DNA of 64,000 nt. It comes from Thalassospiraceae bacterium LMO-JJ14 (lineage in GTDB: Bacteria; Pseudomonadota; Alphaproteobacteria; Rhodospirillales; Casp-alpha2). The notes beneath the pieces were generated by a model. The model was given only the letters and a program-made list of their open reading frames with translations. It had not been told where the DNA came from and made no database searches. The position numbers were made by a program, and so were the translations under genes. Of the stretch, positions 38,127 through 48,425 are shown piece after piece. The stretch covers positions 1,302,001 to 1,366,000 of the forward strand of contig CP134604.1 of assembly GCA_021555105.2 (NCBI GenBank), read 5' to 3'. Numbering within the stretch: the first letter of the stretch is position 1; each line of letters begins with the position of its first letter.

Positions 38127-38758
38127 CCGCAGCGCACCCCGGTGCCGCCGAGCCCGCAATAGCCGCGCGGGTTCTTGTGCAGATATTGCTGGTGATAATC
38201 CTCGGCGTAGTAGAATTCCGGCGCGTCCAGGATTTCCGTCGTGATTGCCGGATATTTGTAATTCCGCAATGCCTTCTGGTAGGCCTTTTTGGTTTCCTCG
38301 GCGTTGGCGCGCTGGTCGTCGGACGTCACGTACACGCCGGACCGGTATTGCGTGCCGACGTCATTGCCCTGGCGCATGCCTTGTGTCGGGTCATGGGATT
38401 CCCAGAAGGTTTGCATCAGCTTGCGAAACGGCACTTTCTTCGGATCGAAGACGACCAGGACAACTTCATTGTGGCCGGTGCGCCCGGTGCAGACTTCTTC
38501 ATACGTCGGGTTCGGGGTCAGTCCACCGGCGTAGCCGACGGCGGTCACGTAAACGTCCGGCAACTGCCAGAAAATTCTTTCCGCGCCCCAAAAGCAACCC
38601 AGCCCGAACAATACCGTTTCATGGCCTTCCGGAAACGGCGGCTTTAACGGGTTCCCGTTGACGGCATGGTGTGTTGCCGTCTGGATGGCTTCGGCGCGAC
38701 CGGGCAGGGCTTCGGTGCGTTTCGGAATTTCGGTCGGCTTCTGGAATAGTCCGAACAT
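38123..38758 (-). CDS. msrA: peptide-methionine (S)-S-oxide reductase
   Basis: I start at the ATG at 38758 (211 aa), 8 nt after AAGGAG; nine further open codons upstream lack a site. The catalytic cysteine is in [15 protein letters not shown] (about residue 52), and the resolving cysteines are in the C-terminal [13 protein letters not shown]. The enzyme reduces methionine-S-sulfoxide in oxidised proteins with thioredoxin. No signal peptide is present, so it acts in the cytosol. It is separated from the Lrp-type gene by 74 bp. Confidence 0.95.
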   Translation of the reverse strand: MFGLFQKPTEIPKRTEALPGRAEAIQTATHHAVNGNPLKPPFPEGHETVLFGLGCFWGAERIFWQLPDVYVTAVGYAGGLTPNPTYEEVCTGRTGHNEVVLVVFDPKKVPFRKLMQTFWESHDPTQGMRQGNDVGTQYRSGVYVTSDDQRANAEETKKAYQKALRNYKYPAITTEILDAPEFYYAEDYHQQYLHKNPRGYCGLGGTGVRCG

Positions 38759-38832
38759 GGCAAACACTCCTTCACTATCTGCCAAGCATATGGTGTTTGA
38801 TGGCCGAAAAGCCAGCCGGCTTTATTCACGAG

Positions 38833-39297
38833 TTAGTGTGCATCCAGATGTACGCCGTTACGCCGCACGACCTGCCTGAGGGCGAAGCTGGATTGGATAC
38901 GCGCCACACCGGGCAAGCGCGACAGGTAGAGCTTGTGGATACGTTCGTAATCCGCCGCATCGCGGGCCTGCAGGCGCAAGACGTAGTCGGCATCCCCGGC
39001 CATCAAATAACACTCCATCACGTCGGGGCAGTCGGCAACGGCGCGCTCGAAAGCGCTTAGATAATCCTCGCTCTGGCGCTCCAGGGTTATCGAGACGATG
39101 ACGTGGGTCGCCCAGCCAAGTGTCGCGGCATCGATCACGGCAGCATACCCGGCAATGATGCCGCGCTCTTCAAGGAGCTGCACACGGCGCAGGCAGGCGG
39201 ACGGTGAAAGCCCAACCTTGTCGGCAAGCTGCACATTGCTGATTCGGCCATCCGCTTGCAAAGACGAAATGATGGAATGATCGATAGAATCAAGCAT
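38833..39297 (-). CDS. Lrp/AsnC family transcriptional regulator
   Basis: The 154-residue protein has an N-terminal winged HTH (about 5-60, DGRISNVQLADKVGLSPSAC) and a C-terminal RAM/ligand domain (about 65-145, with YLMAGDADYVLRLQARD). It is divergent from alanine dehydrogenase across a 166-bp AT-rich region with palindromes, so it probably controls ald and itself in response to an amino acid, as AldR-type regulators do. The ligand and sign of control are inference. Confidence 0.92.
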   Translation of the reverse strand: MLDSIDHSIISSLQADGRISNVQLADKVGLSPSACLRRVQLLEERGIIAGYAAVIDAATLGWATHVIVSITLERQSEDYLSAFERAVADCPDVMECYLMAGDADYVLRLQARDAADYERIHKLYLSRLPGVARIQSSFALRQVVRRNGVHLDAH

Positions 39298-39302
39298 AAT
39301 TC

Positions 39303-39331
39303 GAATATTATTCTGTTAAATAGCTATTTAA
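39303..39331. promoter_or_regulatory. candidate Lrp-type operators between regulator and ald
   Basis: Two AT-rich palindromes lie 6-34 bp upstream of the regulator start: GAATATTATTC (39303-39313) and the perfect 16-bp TTAAATAGCTATTTAA (39316-39331). A further TTATTCTAAAAATGA-like half-site follows. Position and composition fit Lrp/AsnC sites that control both divergent genes. Confidence 0.5.
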
Positions 39332-39463
39332 AACAGTTTATTCTAAAAATGATGGTTAAAGTCCGTATTTTTGCAAGGACTCACGCCATCTTTCAGGGAT
39401 AAACTCCGTGCCATCGTGTAATCCCCTTGCGCTGAGCAAGGGTAAAAAGTGGAGGATACGGGA

Positions 39464-40582
<1,119 letters not shown>

Positions 40583-40621
40583 AGCCTGTCAGACGTAAAA
40601 GAATCTTCCCTAAGTAAACTC

Positions 40622-40650
40622 GGGCGGGGTGTTCGCATCCCGCCCTTTTT
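40622..40650 (+). terminator. Rho-independent terminator of ald
   Basis: A 7-bp GC stem GGGCGGG/CCCGCCC with a 10-nt loop is followed directly by TTTTT. It ends ald transcription and lies just before the end of the convergent MoaD-like gene. Confidence 0.88.
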
Positions 40651-40652
40651 CT

Positions 40653-40907
40653 TTACCCGCCTTCGATCGGCGGGAAGACGACAATCTGATCGCCGTCGTT
40701 CAGCGTCTTTGCCGTGCGGTTTTCGGGGGCCACCGGATCGCCGTTGACCAGTGTCATGAAGCCGAGTTCCGGTTTCATGCCGATCATGGACATGGCTTCG
40801 GCCAGGGTGCCGCCATCCTTCAGGGGGATTTCGCCAAGGCCGTCACGGCCGAGCCCCTTGTACTCGGTGGCATCGATGGAAACGAGCTGGAAGCCGACCT
40901 GGATCAC
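40653..40907 (-). CDS. MoaD/ThiS-family sulfur carrier-like protein, 84 aa
   Basis: This 84-residue beta-grasp protein ends in GG (FPPIEGG), as needed for C-terminal thiocarboxylation. DGDQIVVFPPI is the usual penultimate segment. It starts 1 nt after the stop of the AOR-family gene, so the two are one transcript. The pairing suggests it supplies sulfur for the pterin cofactor of that enzyme, like MoaD in molybdopterin synthesis. That role is inferred from context. No MoaE or MoeB is nearby. Confidence 0.85.
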   Translation of the reverse strand: MIQVGFQLVSIDATEYKGLGRDGLGEIPLKDGGTLAEAMSMIGMKPELGFMTLVNGDPVAPENRTAKTLNDGDQIVVFPPIEGG

Positions 40908-40908
40908 G

Positions 40909-42738
40909 TCAGCTCAGCCCAAGACGGCTCAAGGTTTGCGTTGTCGGCTCACCGTCCGGTGTCCAGCCACGCAGTTCATAATACTCCGGCAGCATCTTCG
41001 AAAGCTCGGTGACCCTGCCCTTGCCGGCGCCTGAAGGAGCGGGTTCGTCCAACATGCGTTTCGGCAACGTGTCGTCGTCTTTGGTGAACCCGGCGCGCAT
41101 GTTGAACATCCGTTCCATGTTCCAGATGCGCTCGCCGGTATCGAAGAACCGGTCCACCGACCAGTCGCCGGGCAGTGCGCCGGCAAGCTGTGCAACCAAA
41201 TCATCGACTTCCCAGGCGTTGCCGGCAAACAGGCAGACGCCGGTGGAATCCCACGCCGCGTTGCGGTCCTGTGATTTCTTGACGATCTCTGCCTTGCCGT
41301 CGGGCCTGACGTGCGCGAAATCATCGACGAAAGGACTGGCGCGAAGATGGCAGGCACCCCGGTTGGACGTTGCGTATGCCAGCCCCATGCCCTGCATGGC
41401 ACGTGTGTCGTATCCGGGAAATTCCTGGCCTTTGACGGTCATGGAAAATTCCGGATGACCGTACTTGTCGCAAAGCCGCTTTGCGCCCAGGCCGATGTCC
41501 TTGCCAAAACCCGTCGCTGTTCCGGTCACTTCAGCCGCCCAGCAGAGCGCTTCCGCGGATCCGAACTCGAGCGCTATGCCGCCGGTGTCTTCCTTGGTGA
41601 TCGCGCCGACATCATACAGTTCCATCGCTGCTGCAACGGAAGCGCCGAACGAAATCGGGTCCATGCCGTGTTCGTTACACAGCGCGCTGGCGTATGTCGC
41701 TGCATCGATATCGTCGACCCCGCACATCGGACCGACCGCATAAATGCTCTCATATTCCAGTCCGCCCAGCGAATGCTTGTAGCGGGGCTTGTCCTTCACC
41801 GAGAAATGCTCGGGGTCAATGGTGGCGATGCGGCCGCAGCCGATGGAACAGGCAAAACAGGCCTTGTTGCCCTGAACGTTCTTGTGTCCGTCGGAGCGTC
41901 TGGGCGTGTGCGCGGCCTTGACGTTGATCTTGTCGGTGCCGGCAAACTGAACAGCGCGGCAATTCATGGTCGGCACCGAACCATAGGCGTTCGTGACGTC
42001 GAGCATGGAGTGCGTGCCGATGGTCGAAAGACGGGTCCGCGCGGCATGCGGGTCGAGCTTGTGGCGTGCGGCGGCGTTGGCTTCCTTGAATTTCTCGGGA
42101 TTGGCAACGGTGGTGCCGACAGTGCCGTATGCGGCGATGGCCTTGAGATTCTTCGACCCCATGACGGCGCCGACACCGGAGCGCCCGGCGGCGCGGTCGC
42201 GGTCGTTCATGACGCACGCAAAGCGGCACAGGTTCTCACCGGCAATGCCGATGGAAGCGATCTTGATGTTCGGGTTCTGGTGCTTGGCGGTGATCTTGTC
42301 TTCGGTATCCCACACGGTTTCACCCCAGATGAAATCCGTGGCCGGCAGGATGCGGACATCGTCATTTTCGATATACAGATACACAGGGTCCGGAGATTTG
42401 CCTTCGAGGATCAGCATGTCCCACCCGGCGAGTTTGAGGTAGGCGCCGAACTGGCCACCGGAGTTGGAGCACGCAATAGCCCCCGTTAGCGCACCCTTGG
42501 TAATGACCGAATAGCGGCCGCCGGTCGACACCCCCGTCGCGGTCAACGGCCCGGTGGCGAAAATCAGTTTGTTTCCGGGCGCCAGGGGATCGACGGCCGG
42601 GTCGATTTCTTCAGAAAGGTACTTGGTGCCGAGACCGCGCTGGCCCATGTACTTCTCTGCCCACTCCATGTTGAGCGGTTCCGGCGTAACCGTGCCTGAA
42701 CTGAGATCGACCCTGAGAATTTTGCCTTGCCACCCCAT
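40909..42738 (-). CDS. aldehyde:ferredoxin oxidoreductase family (tungsten) enzyme
   Basis: I start at the ATG at 42738 (609 aa), 8 nt after CAGGAG; the frame is open seven codons further. The N-terminal AFOR_N domain (WQGKILRVDLSSGTV; later RSGVGAVMGSKNLKAI) binds the bis-pterin cofactor, and CFACSIGC (C-x2-C-x3-C) with a later cysteine in STGVCLF holds the 4Fe-4S cluster. Family enzymes oxidise aldehydes or reduce acids and thioesters with ferredoxin and are mostly from anaerobes, so this is notable in an organism with an aerobic-looking gene set. The substrate is unknown. The MoaD-like gene follows immediately. Confidence 0.92.
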   Translation of the reverse strand: MGWQGKILRVDLSSGTVTPEPLNMEWAEKYMGQRGLGTKYLSEEIDPAVDPLAPGNKLIFATGPLTATGVSTGGRYSVITKGALTGAIACSNSGGQFGAYLKLAGWDMLILEGKSPDPVYLYIENDDVRILPATDFIWGETVWDTEDKITAKHQNPNIKIASIGIAGENLCRFACVMNDRDRAAGRSGVGAVMGSKNLKAIAAYGTVGTTVANPEKFKEANAAARHKLDPHAARTRLSTIGTHSMLDVTNAYGSVPTMNCRAVQFAGTDKINVKAAHTPRRSDGHKNVQGNKACFACSIGCGRIATIDPEHFSVKDKPRYKHSLGGLEYESIYAVGPMCGVDDIDAATYASALCNEHGMDPISFGASVAAAMELYDVGAITKEDTGGIALEFGSAEALCWAAEVTGTATGFGKDIGLGAKRLCDKYGHPEFSMTVKGQEFPGYDTRAMQGMGLAYATSNRGACHLRASPFVDDFAHVRPDGKAEIVKKSQDRNAAWDSTGVCLFAGNAWEVDDLVAQLAGALPGDWSVDRFFDTGERIWNMERMFNMRAGFTKDDDTLPKRMLDEPAPSGAGKGRVTELSKMLPEYYELRGWTPDGEPTTQTLSRLGLS

Positions 42739-42874
42739 GCGGCGTACTCCTGATTTCATCTGATTGTTATGGAACGGTGAACATCCGTTGTTGCCTGAAC
42801 GCTACGACAAATAGCGGGTGATGAAAAGCAGGGGAGGGCGATGAAACTGATGTGAAGCGAAGGAAGGAACTGGA

Positions 42875-44908
42875 TTATTGCTGCTTTGGCGGCTGATTGA
42901 CCTCGACCGGCGCGTTTGCCAGCCGGCGGCGCTGCATCAGCATCAGATCCATCGTCGAGATATGCTTGAAAATCGGCCGCGACCCGTTGCGATAAAGCCG
43001 TACCATGCCGCGATCCATATCGGCGAACGAGCGGCGCAGATCGTCGAAATTGCGTACTTCGAGGACGATGGCATCGGTGTGATCGGCGCTGAACGCTTTC
43101 CAGCGGAAGGTCGTATTGGGTAGTCTCGGCGCTTCCAGCATGTGCATCCAGCCGATCTCGCGTTCCTGCGGCGGGCCAAAGCGGTGCTGCATGAATTTAA
43201 CGACATCGGCAAAATCGCCGGCTTTGAAGACGGCATAAACACGACTGACGGTGCCGTTTTCATAGCGCACAACGCCTTCGCCCGGCAGCACGAATGCGGT
43301 ATCTGTAGCAAAGCTGGCGGCGATCTCCGATGGCCAGTTCAGGTTCTTGAGGCAGAAAACGCTGCCCTGAAGCGATCTTTCAACGCAGCTATCGGCGTTA
43401 TGAGCGGCGGCGTCATAAGGGGCGCCGATAATGCTGTCCCGGCCCATGAAGAGATCGATATTCTTGAGCGGGCCATCGCCGATCTTTGTTAGCTCCTGCT
43501 CCTTCAAATTTGCATCAGGCGATATATACCCAAGGTCGAGCTTTTCCTCGGGCACGATGCGGTCGGATACCTTGCTGGCGAGGGTTTCTTCCGCTTCGGC
43601 CGGATTGTCGATGCCGAACAGGTTCTCCAGGACGCGGTCGAGAAGCGATTCGTCAAGCGGATCCGGAGTCACCGATTTATGCGCGTGCCCAAGTGCGGCG
43701 TGATTGCGCATCAAGGGGCGATAGGGGGCGCGGGTGCGAAGGACGGGGATTTTCTGCTCAGGTTCAGTTACAGCCGTTTCAAGGGGGGCGGGTTCGGAAA
43801 CAACCGGCGCGGCAGCGAGAAGCGGTGAGCCATTGATTGTGAACAGGTTGTCATCCGGATTGAACGGATCGCTTTCCGGGCGCGGCACCCATGGCGCGAT
43901 TTCAAGGGGAGCAGTTTCCATCGGTTTCTGCGCGACAGCCATCTCGACGTCAGCACCCCTGCTTTCATCATCCTGCGGCAGGGCCGTGGGGCGGGAAGGC
44001 TGAGTGTCGGCAACTGCCGCCGCCGGTTCAGGGGCGGGAACGGATGCCATATCCGTGCTCACGCTGATGTCCTTGCTGGTATCCTTGGGTGACAAAAGGC
44101 TGGCGATATCGCGAAGCAGCCAGGATATCGGATCCATGGACGGCGTGTTCTCCACGCGTGTTGCATTTTCAACGGGTATCACCTGAGAGTGCGCGCTTGC
44201 GGAGGCTTCCGGTTTCGTTTCAGCAACAGGGGGCGCGTCCGCACCGGGGGCGGCGGCGGACGCGGTTTCAACGGTATCGTTGATCTTGGCCGTTTGCGGC
44301 GCCGGGACGGCGGTCTTTGGAGCCAGCAGTTTCGCCAGATCGCTGAACAGCCAGGCAATCGGGTTTTTGGGTTTATCGGTGCTGTCAACAGGGGTGGCCA
44401 CGGTGGCGGCGGGCGCCTCAACAGGGGCCGGATTCTGGCTCACCGTGCCATCGCCGGCGGAGGACGACACTTTTATCGGTGCGGGGACGCCGCCGGGATT
44501 GGCAACTTTCTGTTCGATCTCGAGATCCGGTTGAAAGATGCGGGCAAGATCACTGAGAAACCAGGCCAGGGGATTGCGGGATTTGTCGGCGACCACGGCG
44601 TTTTGCGCAGCCTGATCATGCGCGGTTTCGCTGGCGGCTGGTGCGCTTTCGGTCTGCGGCGCATCGGCAACGGGGACCATGGCGGATGCTTTCCGGCGGT
44701 CGTTTTTTTCCTCGTTCTCGGCTTCGGATTGTGTGGTTTTCTGCTTCAGCGATGACGTTGCTTTCTGCAGCAGTTTGCCAAGATCATTGAGCAGCCATTC
44801 GATCGGATTCCGGTCTTGCCGGTCATCTCCGTCGATGTTTGCACGTGAGGTTTCAGCCCATGACAGGACGAGCACGAATGCCAGAACCATAGCGGTGCTT
44901 TGCCGCAT
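42875..44908 (-). CDS. exported Ala/Pro-rich protein with four spaced helix repeats, 677 aa
   Basis: The ATG at 44908 (GGA about 9 nt upstream) gives a clean signal peptide (MRQSTAMVLAFVLVLSWAET, cleavage near residue 23). Four copies of a roughly 14-residue motif follow, at about residues 34, 112, 182 and 259: NPIEWLLNDLGKLL, NPLAWFLSDLARIF, NPIAWLFSDLAKLL and DPISWLLRDIASLL. They are separated by about 55-60 residues of Ala/Pro/Glu/Thr-rich, low-complexity sequence. The C-terminal 240 residues look folded, with two cysteines (SCVERSL, FCLKNL). I do not recognise any domain. It is probably periplasmic or surface associated. An upstream GTG at 44968 also opens the frame. Confidence 0.75.
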   Translation of the reverse strand: MRQSTAMVLAFVLVLSWAETSRANIDGDDRQDRNPIEWLLNDLGKLLQKATSSLKQKTTQSEAENEEKNDRRKASAMVPVADAPQTESAPAASETAHDQAAQNAVVADKSRNPLAWFLSDLARIFQPDLEIEQKVANPGGVPAPIKVSSSAGDGTVSQNPAPVEAPAATVATPVDSTDKPKNPIAWLFSDLAKLLAPKTAVPAPQTAKINDTVETASAAAPGADAPPVAETKPEASASAHSQVIPVENATRVENTPSMDPISWLLRDIASLLSPKDTSKDISVSTDMASVPAPEPAAAVADTQPSRPTALPQDDESRGADVEMAVAQKPMETAPLEIAPWVPRPESDPFNPDDNLFTINGSPLLAAAPVVSEPAPLETAVTEPEQKIPVLRTRAPYRPLMRNHAALGHAHKSVTPDPLDESLLDRVLENLFGIDNPAEAEETLASKVSDRIVPEEKLDLGYISPDANLKEQELTKIGDGPLKNIDLFMGRDSIIGAPYDAAAHNADSCVERSLQGSVFCLKNLNWPSEIAASFATDTAFVLPGEGVVRYENGTVSRVYAVFKAGDFADVVKFMQHRFGPPQEREIGWMHMLEAPRLPNTTFRWKAFSADHTDAIVLEVRNFDDLRRSFADMDRGMVRLYRNGSRPIFKHISTMDLMLMQRRRLANAPVEVNQPPKQQ

Positions 44909-45174
44909 TTTATCCGTCAACCCCGACCCCTGTTGCTGCAGGCTGCATCCCTCGCGCGAATGTCGCACGACATGTCAAAACCGGCAACCGGCTTAGCTTA
45001 AAAACTGAACGATGCATCGCCGCCCCATTCCATTACGCCATCGATGCGGTGGCGCTCATACCCAGTTCACCGGATGGAAGAGAAAATCTCTGCGAATCCG
45101 GTGAATAACACTATATTTTGTCTTGGGTACTTTAACCAAACACATTTTATGGAATTGTTAACGCGCTGGCGATC

Positions 45175-47454
45175 TTAGCTTTTTTTGCTGTTTTGGGAGT
45201 CGAGCACGGCCACCGCACTCATGTTGTAGATGCCGCGGGATGTGACGGCCGGTGAAAGAATATGCGCCGGTTGTGAAACACCGACGAGGATCGGCCCGAC
45301 CGATAGACCGTCACCAAGCATTTTCAACAGATTGAATGAAGTATTCGCAGCGTCGATGTTCGGGAAAACCAGCATATTCGCGGCCCCGCTGAGGCGTGCG
45401 TGCGGGAAAATCCGCTTGCGCAGTTCCTCATCCAGGGCGGTGTCGCCTTTCATCTCGCCTTCGACCTCGAAATCGAGGTCCTTTTCCATCAACAATGCCA
45501 TGGCGGCGCGCATTTTTTCCGCGGACGGGCATTTGCCGCTGCCGAAGTTTGAATGCGACAGCAGCGCCACCTTGGGAATCATGCCGAAGCGTTTGACGGT
45601 TTCAGCCCCCAATTGCGTCATCTCGGCGATTTCTTCGGGCGTCGGGTCCGGGGTGACATGCGTGTCGCAAAGAAAGTACGTCCCCTTGCTGAGGATCAGG
45701 GCGCTGAGTGAACTGACATCGCACACGCCCTTGGCCCGGCCGATGATGTCGAGGACGTATTTCAGGTGCCACTCATATTGACCATAAGTGCCGCAGATCA
45801 TGGCGTCGGCTTCGCCGCGCTTCAGCATTAAAGAAGCAATCGCCGTGGTGTTGGTCCTGATAATGGTTTTGGCTTCGTCGATGGTGACGCCTTTGCGCTC
45901 GGTCAGTTCGTGATACAGGCTCCAGTATTCCTCGTAGCGGGGATCATCGAGCGGGTTGGTGATGCCGAAGTGGATATCCGGTTGAATTCTGAGACCCAGC
46001 CTCTCGATCCGCTTGGCGATGACGTCCGGACGACCGACAAGGTGCGGCCGGGCCAGCCGGTCGTCGACCAGTGCCTGTACGGCGCGGAGGACACGTTCAT
46101 CTTCGCCCTCGGCAAAAACGATTCGTCTGGGATCGCGGCGGGCATGCTCCAAAATCGGCTTCATCAGCATGCCGGAGCGGAACACGAACCCGGCCAGTTT
46201 TTCGCGGTAGGCGTCAAAATCGACAATCGGCCGGGTGGCGACGCCGGTATCCATTGCCGCCTTGGCGACGGCAGGCGCGATTTCGGAAATCAGACGTGGG
46301 TCGAACGGTTTCGGGATCAGGTACTCCGGCCCGAATACCAGCCGTTCGCCGGCATAGGCGTCGGCGACCCTTTCCGAACTTTCGGCCATCGCCAGATCGG
46401 CGATCGCCTTGACCGCAGCCTGTTTCATTTCCTCGTTCACGTCGGTGGCACCGCAATCCAGTGCGCCCCGGAAAATGAACGGGAAACAAAGCACATTGTT
46501 GACCTGATTGGGATAGTCCGAACGGCCGGTCGCCATGATCACGTCGGGATTGGCTTTCTTGGCAACGTCGGGATCGATTTCCGGATTCGGGTTGGCAAGG
46601 GCCAGGATAAACGGCTTCGGATCCATTCTTTCGACCATCTCGGGTTTCAGAATGCCGGCTGCCGACAAACCCAAAAAGACATCCGCGCCGTCAACCACAT
46701 CGCCCAGTGTGCGCAGGTCGGATTTCTGCGCATAGCGGGATTTGCGGTCGTTCATCTGTTCTTCGCGGCCTTCGTAGACAAGTCCGACCTGATCGACGAG
46801 CCAGATGTTCTCGGTTTTGACGCCCATAGAAACCAACAGGTCGAGACATGCGATCCCGGCAGCGCCGCCGCCGGTTGAGACCAGTTTGATGTCCTCGAAT
46901 TTTTTGTTCTGTAGCCTGAGTCCGTTCAGGATAGCAGCGGCACAGACGATGGCGGTGCCGTGCTGGTCGTCATGGAAGACCGGGATGTTCATGCGCTTGC
47001 GGAGTTCTTCCTCGACGATAAAGCATTCCGGCGCGCGGATATCTTCAAGGTTGATGGCGCCGAAAGTCGGTTCCAGGGGGGCGATGACTTCCACCAGTTT
47101 ATAGGGGTCCAGCTCGTTCACCTCGATATCGAAGCAGTCGATGTTGGCAAATTTCTTGAACAGGACGGCCTTGCCTTCCATCACCGGCTTCGATGCTTCA
47201 GCACCGATCGGACCCAGGCCGAGGACGGCCGTGCCGTTGGTGATGACCGCAACCAGATTGGCGCGGTTGGTCAGTGCATAGGACTCCATGGCGTCGTCGA
47301 CAATGGCATTACAAGCGGCGGCAACGCCCGGTGAATATGCCAGCGCCAGGTCGCGCTGGGTCGCCAATGGTTTGGTCGGTTGAATCTGAAGCTTTCCGGC
47401 AGGTGCCTGTCGGTGATATTCGAGTGCCCGTTCGTCGAGTGATTTGTCGGACAT
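45175..47454 (-). CDS. maeB: NADP-dependent malic enzyme with phosphotransacetylase-like C-terminus
   Basis: The 759-residue protein joins a malic enzyme (about 1-430; [12 protein letters not shown] and [15 protein letters not shown] are the metal and NAD(P) motifs) to a phosphate acetyl/butyryltransferase-like domain (about 440-755; [15 protein letters not shown]). It decarboxylates malate to pyruvate and makes NADPH. In characterised MaeB proteins the C-terminal domain is regulatory and lacks transferase activity. The start is the ATG at 47454. It is flanked by a 118-bp divergent gap to ugpQ. Confidence 0.95.
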   Translation of the reverse strand: MSDKSLDERALEYHRQAPAGKLQIQPTKPLATQRDLALAYSPGVAAACNAIVDDAMESYALTNRANLVAVITNGTAVLGLGPIGAEASKPVMEGKAVLFKKFANIDCFDIEVNELDPYKLVEVIAPLEPTFGAINLEDIRAPECFIVEEELRKRMNIPVFHDDQHGTAIVCAAAILNGLRLQNKKFEDIKLVSTGGGAAGIACLDLLVSMGVKTENIWLVDQVGLVYEGREEQMNDRKSRYAQKSDLRTLGDVVDGADVFLGLSAAGILKPEMVERMDPKPFILALANPNPEIDPDVAKKANPDVIMATGRSDYPNQVNNVLCFPFIFRGALDCGATDVNEEMKQAAVKAIADLAMAESSERVADAYAGERLVFGPEYLIPKPFDPRLISEIAPAVAKAAMDTGVATRPIVDFDAYREKLAGFVFRSGMLMKPILEHARRDPRRIVFAEGEDERVLRAVQALVDDRLARPHLVGRPDVIAKRIERLGLRIQPDIHFGITNPLDDPRYEEYWSLYHELTERKGVTIDEAKTIIRTNTTAIASLMLKRGEADAMICGTYGQYEWHLKYVLDIIGRAKGVCDVSSLSALILSKGTYFLCDTHVTPDPTPEEIAEMTQLGAETVKRFGMIPKVALLSHSNFGSGKCPSAEKMRAAMALLMEKDLDFEVEGEMKGDTALDEELRKRIFPHARLSGAANMLVFPNIDAANTSFNLLKMLGDGLSVGPILVGVSQPAHILSPAVTSRGIYNMSAVAVLDSQNSKKS

Positions 47455-47572
47455 TGAGCTTGGTCTCCCGCTATTAAGTTTGTCCTGTTGAGCATAGGTT
47501 GATCGGTTGCAGGCGCTGGGGCAACCTGAATTAAAGGTTTCTTGTATCTCAATGAATATACGCGATTAAGTA

Positions 47573-48319
47573 GTGGTTGAAATGACAGACACTTCTTCAA
47601 ATGTCCCATTCGTAATCGGTCACCGTGGCGCTGCGGGGCTGGCGCCGGAGAATACGCTGATCAGCCTACGCCGCGCCCGCCTCGAGGGGGCGGCATGGGT
47701 TGAATTCGACATCATGCTGAGCGCCGATGGCGTGGCGATACTTTTCCATGACGATAAACTCGATCGCACAACCAGCGGCAAGGGACCTGTTGCCCGCCAG
47801 AACTTCGATCAAATCCGGCGGTTGGAAGCAGGTGCGTGGTTCGGTGCATCTTATGCCGGGACCCGTGTGCCCACTTTTGCGGAAGCGATGCAGACACTTG
47901 CAGATGAGGGCCTTGGCGCCAATGTGGAGATCAAGCCATACCCCGGGCTGGTCCGTGAAACGGCAATTGCGACCTGCAAATTGATAGCCGAAGCCTGGCC
48001 GTCCGGCGTACCGGGGCCTGTGATTTCCAGTTTCGAACAGGATGCCATGGCGGTGGCGCGCGATATGCTGCCGGATTCGGCGCGTGCCATGCTGTTCGGC
48101 AAGTTGCCGAAAAACTGGAAGGATATCGTTGCCGCGTTGGATTGCCGTGCCGTGCATGCATCGAATCGGCATGTCACCGAACAGGTTGTCCGCGATGTTA
48201 CGAGTGCGGGGTTCCCGCTCAGAATTTACACGGTCAACGACCCGGCGCGTGCGAAAACATTGCGTGAGTGGGGCGTATCCTCGGTGTTTACCGATCGCCC
48301 GGACCTGATCAAGGACTAG
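47573..48319 (+). CDS. ugpQ: glycerophosphodiester phosphodiesterase
   Basis: The 248-residue cytosolic enzyme has the GDPD signature GHRGAAGLAPENT (about 15-27) and EFDIMLSADGVAILFHDD with catalytic His and metal-binding Glu/Asp. It splits glycerophosphodiesters to glycerol-3-phosphate and an alcohol. No signal peptide is present. No ugp transporter genes are adjacent, so it probably recycles phospholipid head groups. Confidence 0.92.
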   Translation: MVEMTDTSSNVPFVIGHRGAAGLAPENTLISLRRARLEGAAWVEFDIMLSADGVAILFHDDKLDRTTSGKGPVARQNFDQIRRLEAGAWFGASYAGTRVPTFAEAMQTLADEGLGANVEIKPYPGLVRETAIATCKLIAEAWPSGVPGPVISSFEQDAMAVARDMLPDSARAMLFGKLPKNWKDIVAALDCRAVHASNRHVTEQVVRDVTSAGFPLRIYTVNDPARAKTLREWGVSSVFTDRPDLIKD

Positions 48320-48425
48320 GGCACTTTCCACCATTGCGTCGATGCTGACTTTCCGCAACCATGACCCCGGGAGTACATAGCCGACTCCGTGTCGGCTCTG
48401 CGGGATCGAAAAGCGGAATAAATCC

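Noticed and set aside
45910-46878. 322-codon plus-strand open frame opposite malic enzyme
   Set aside because: It is antisense to a conserved gene and the translation has no family features.
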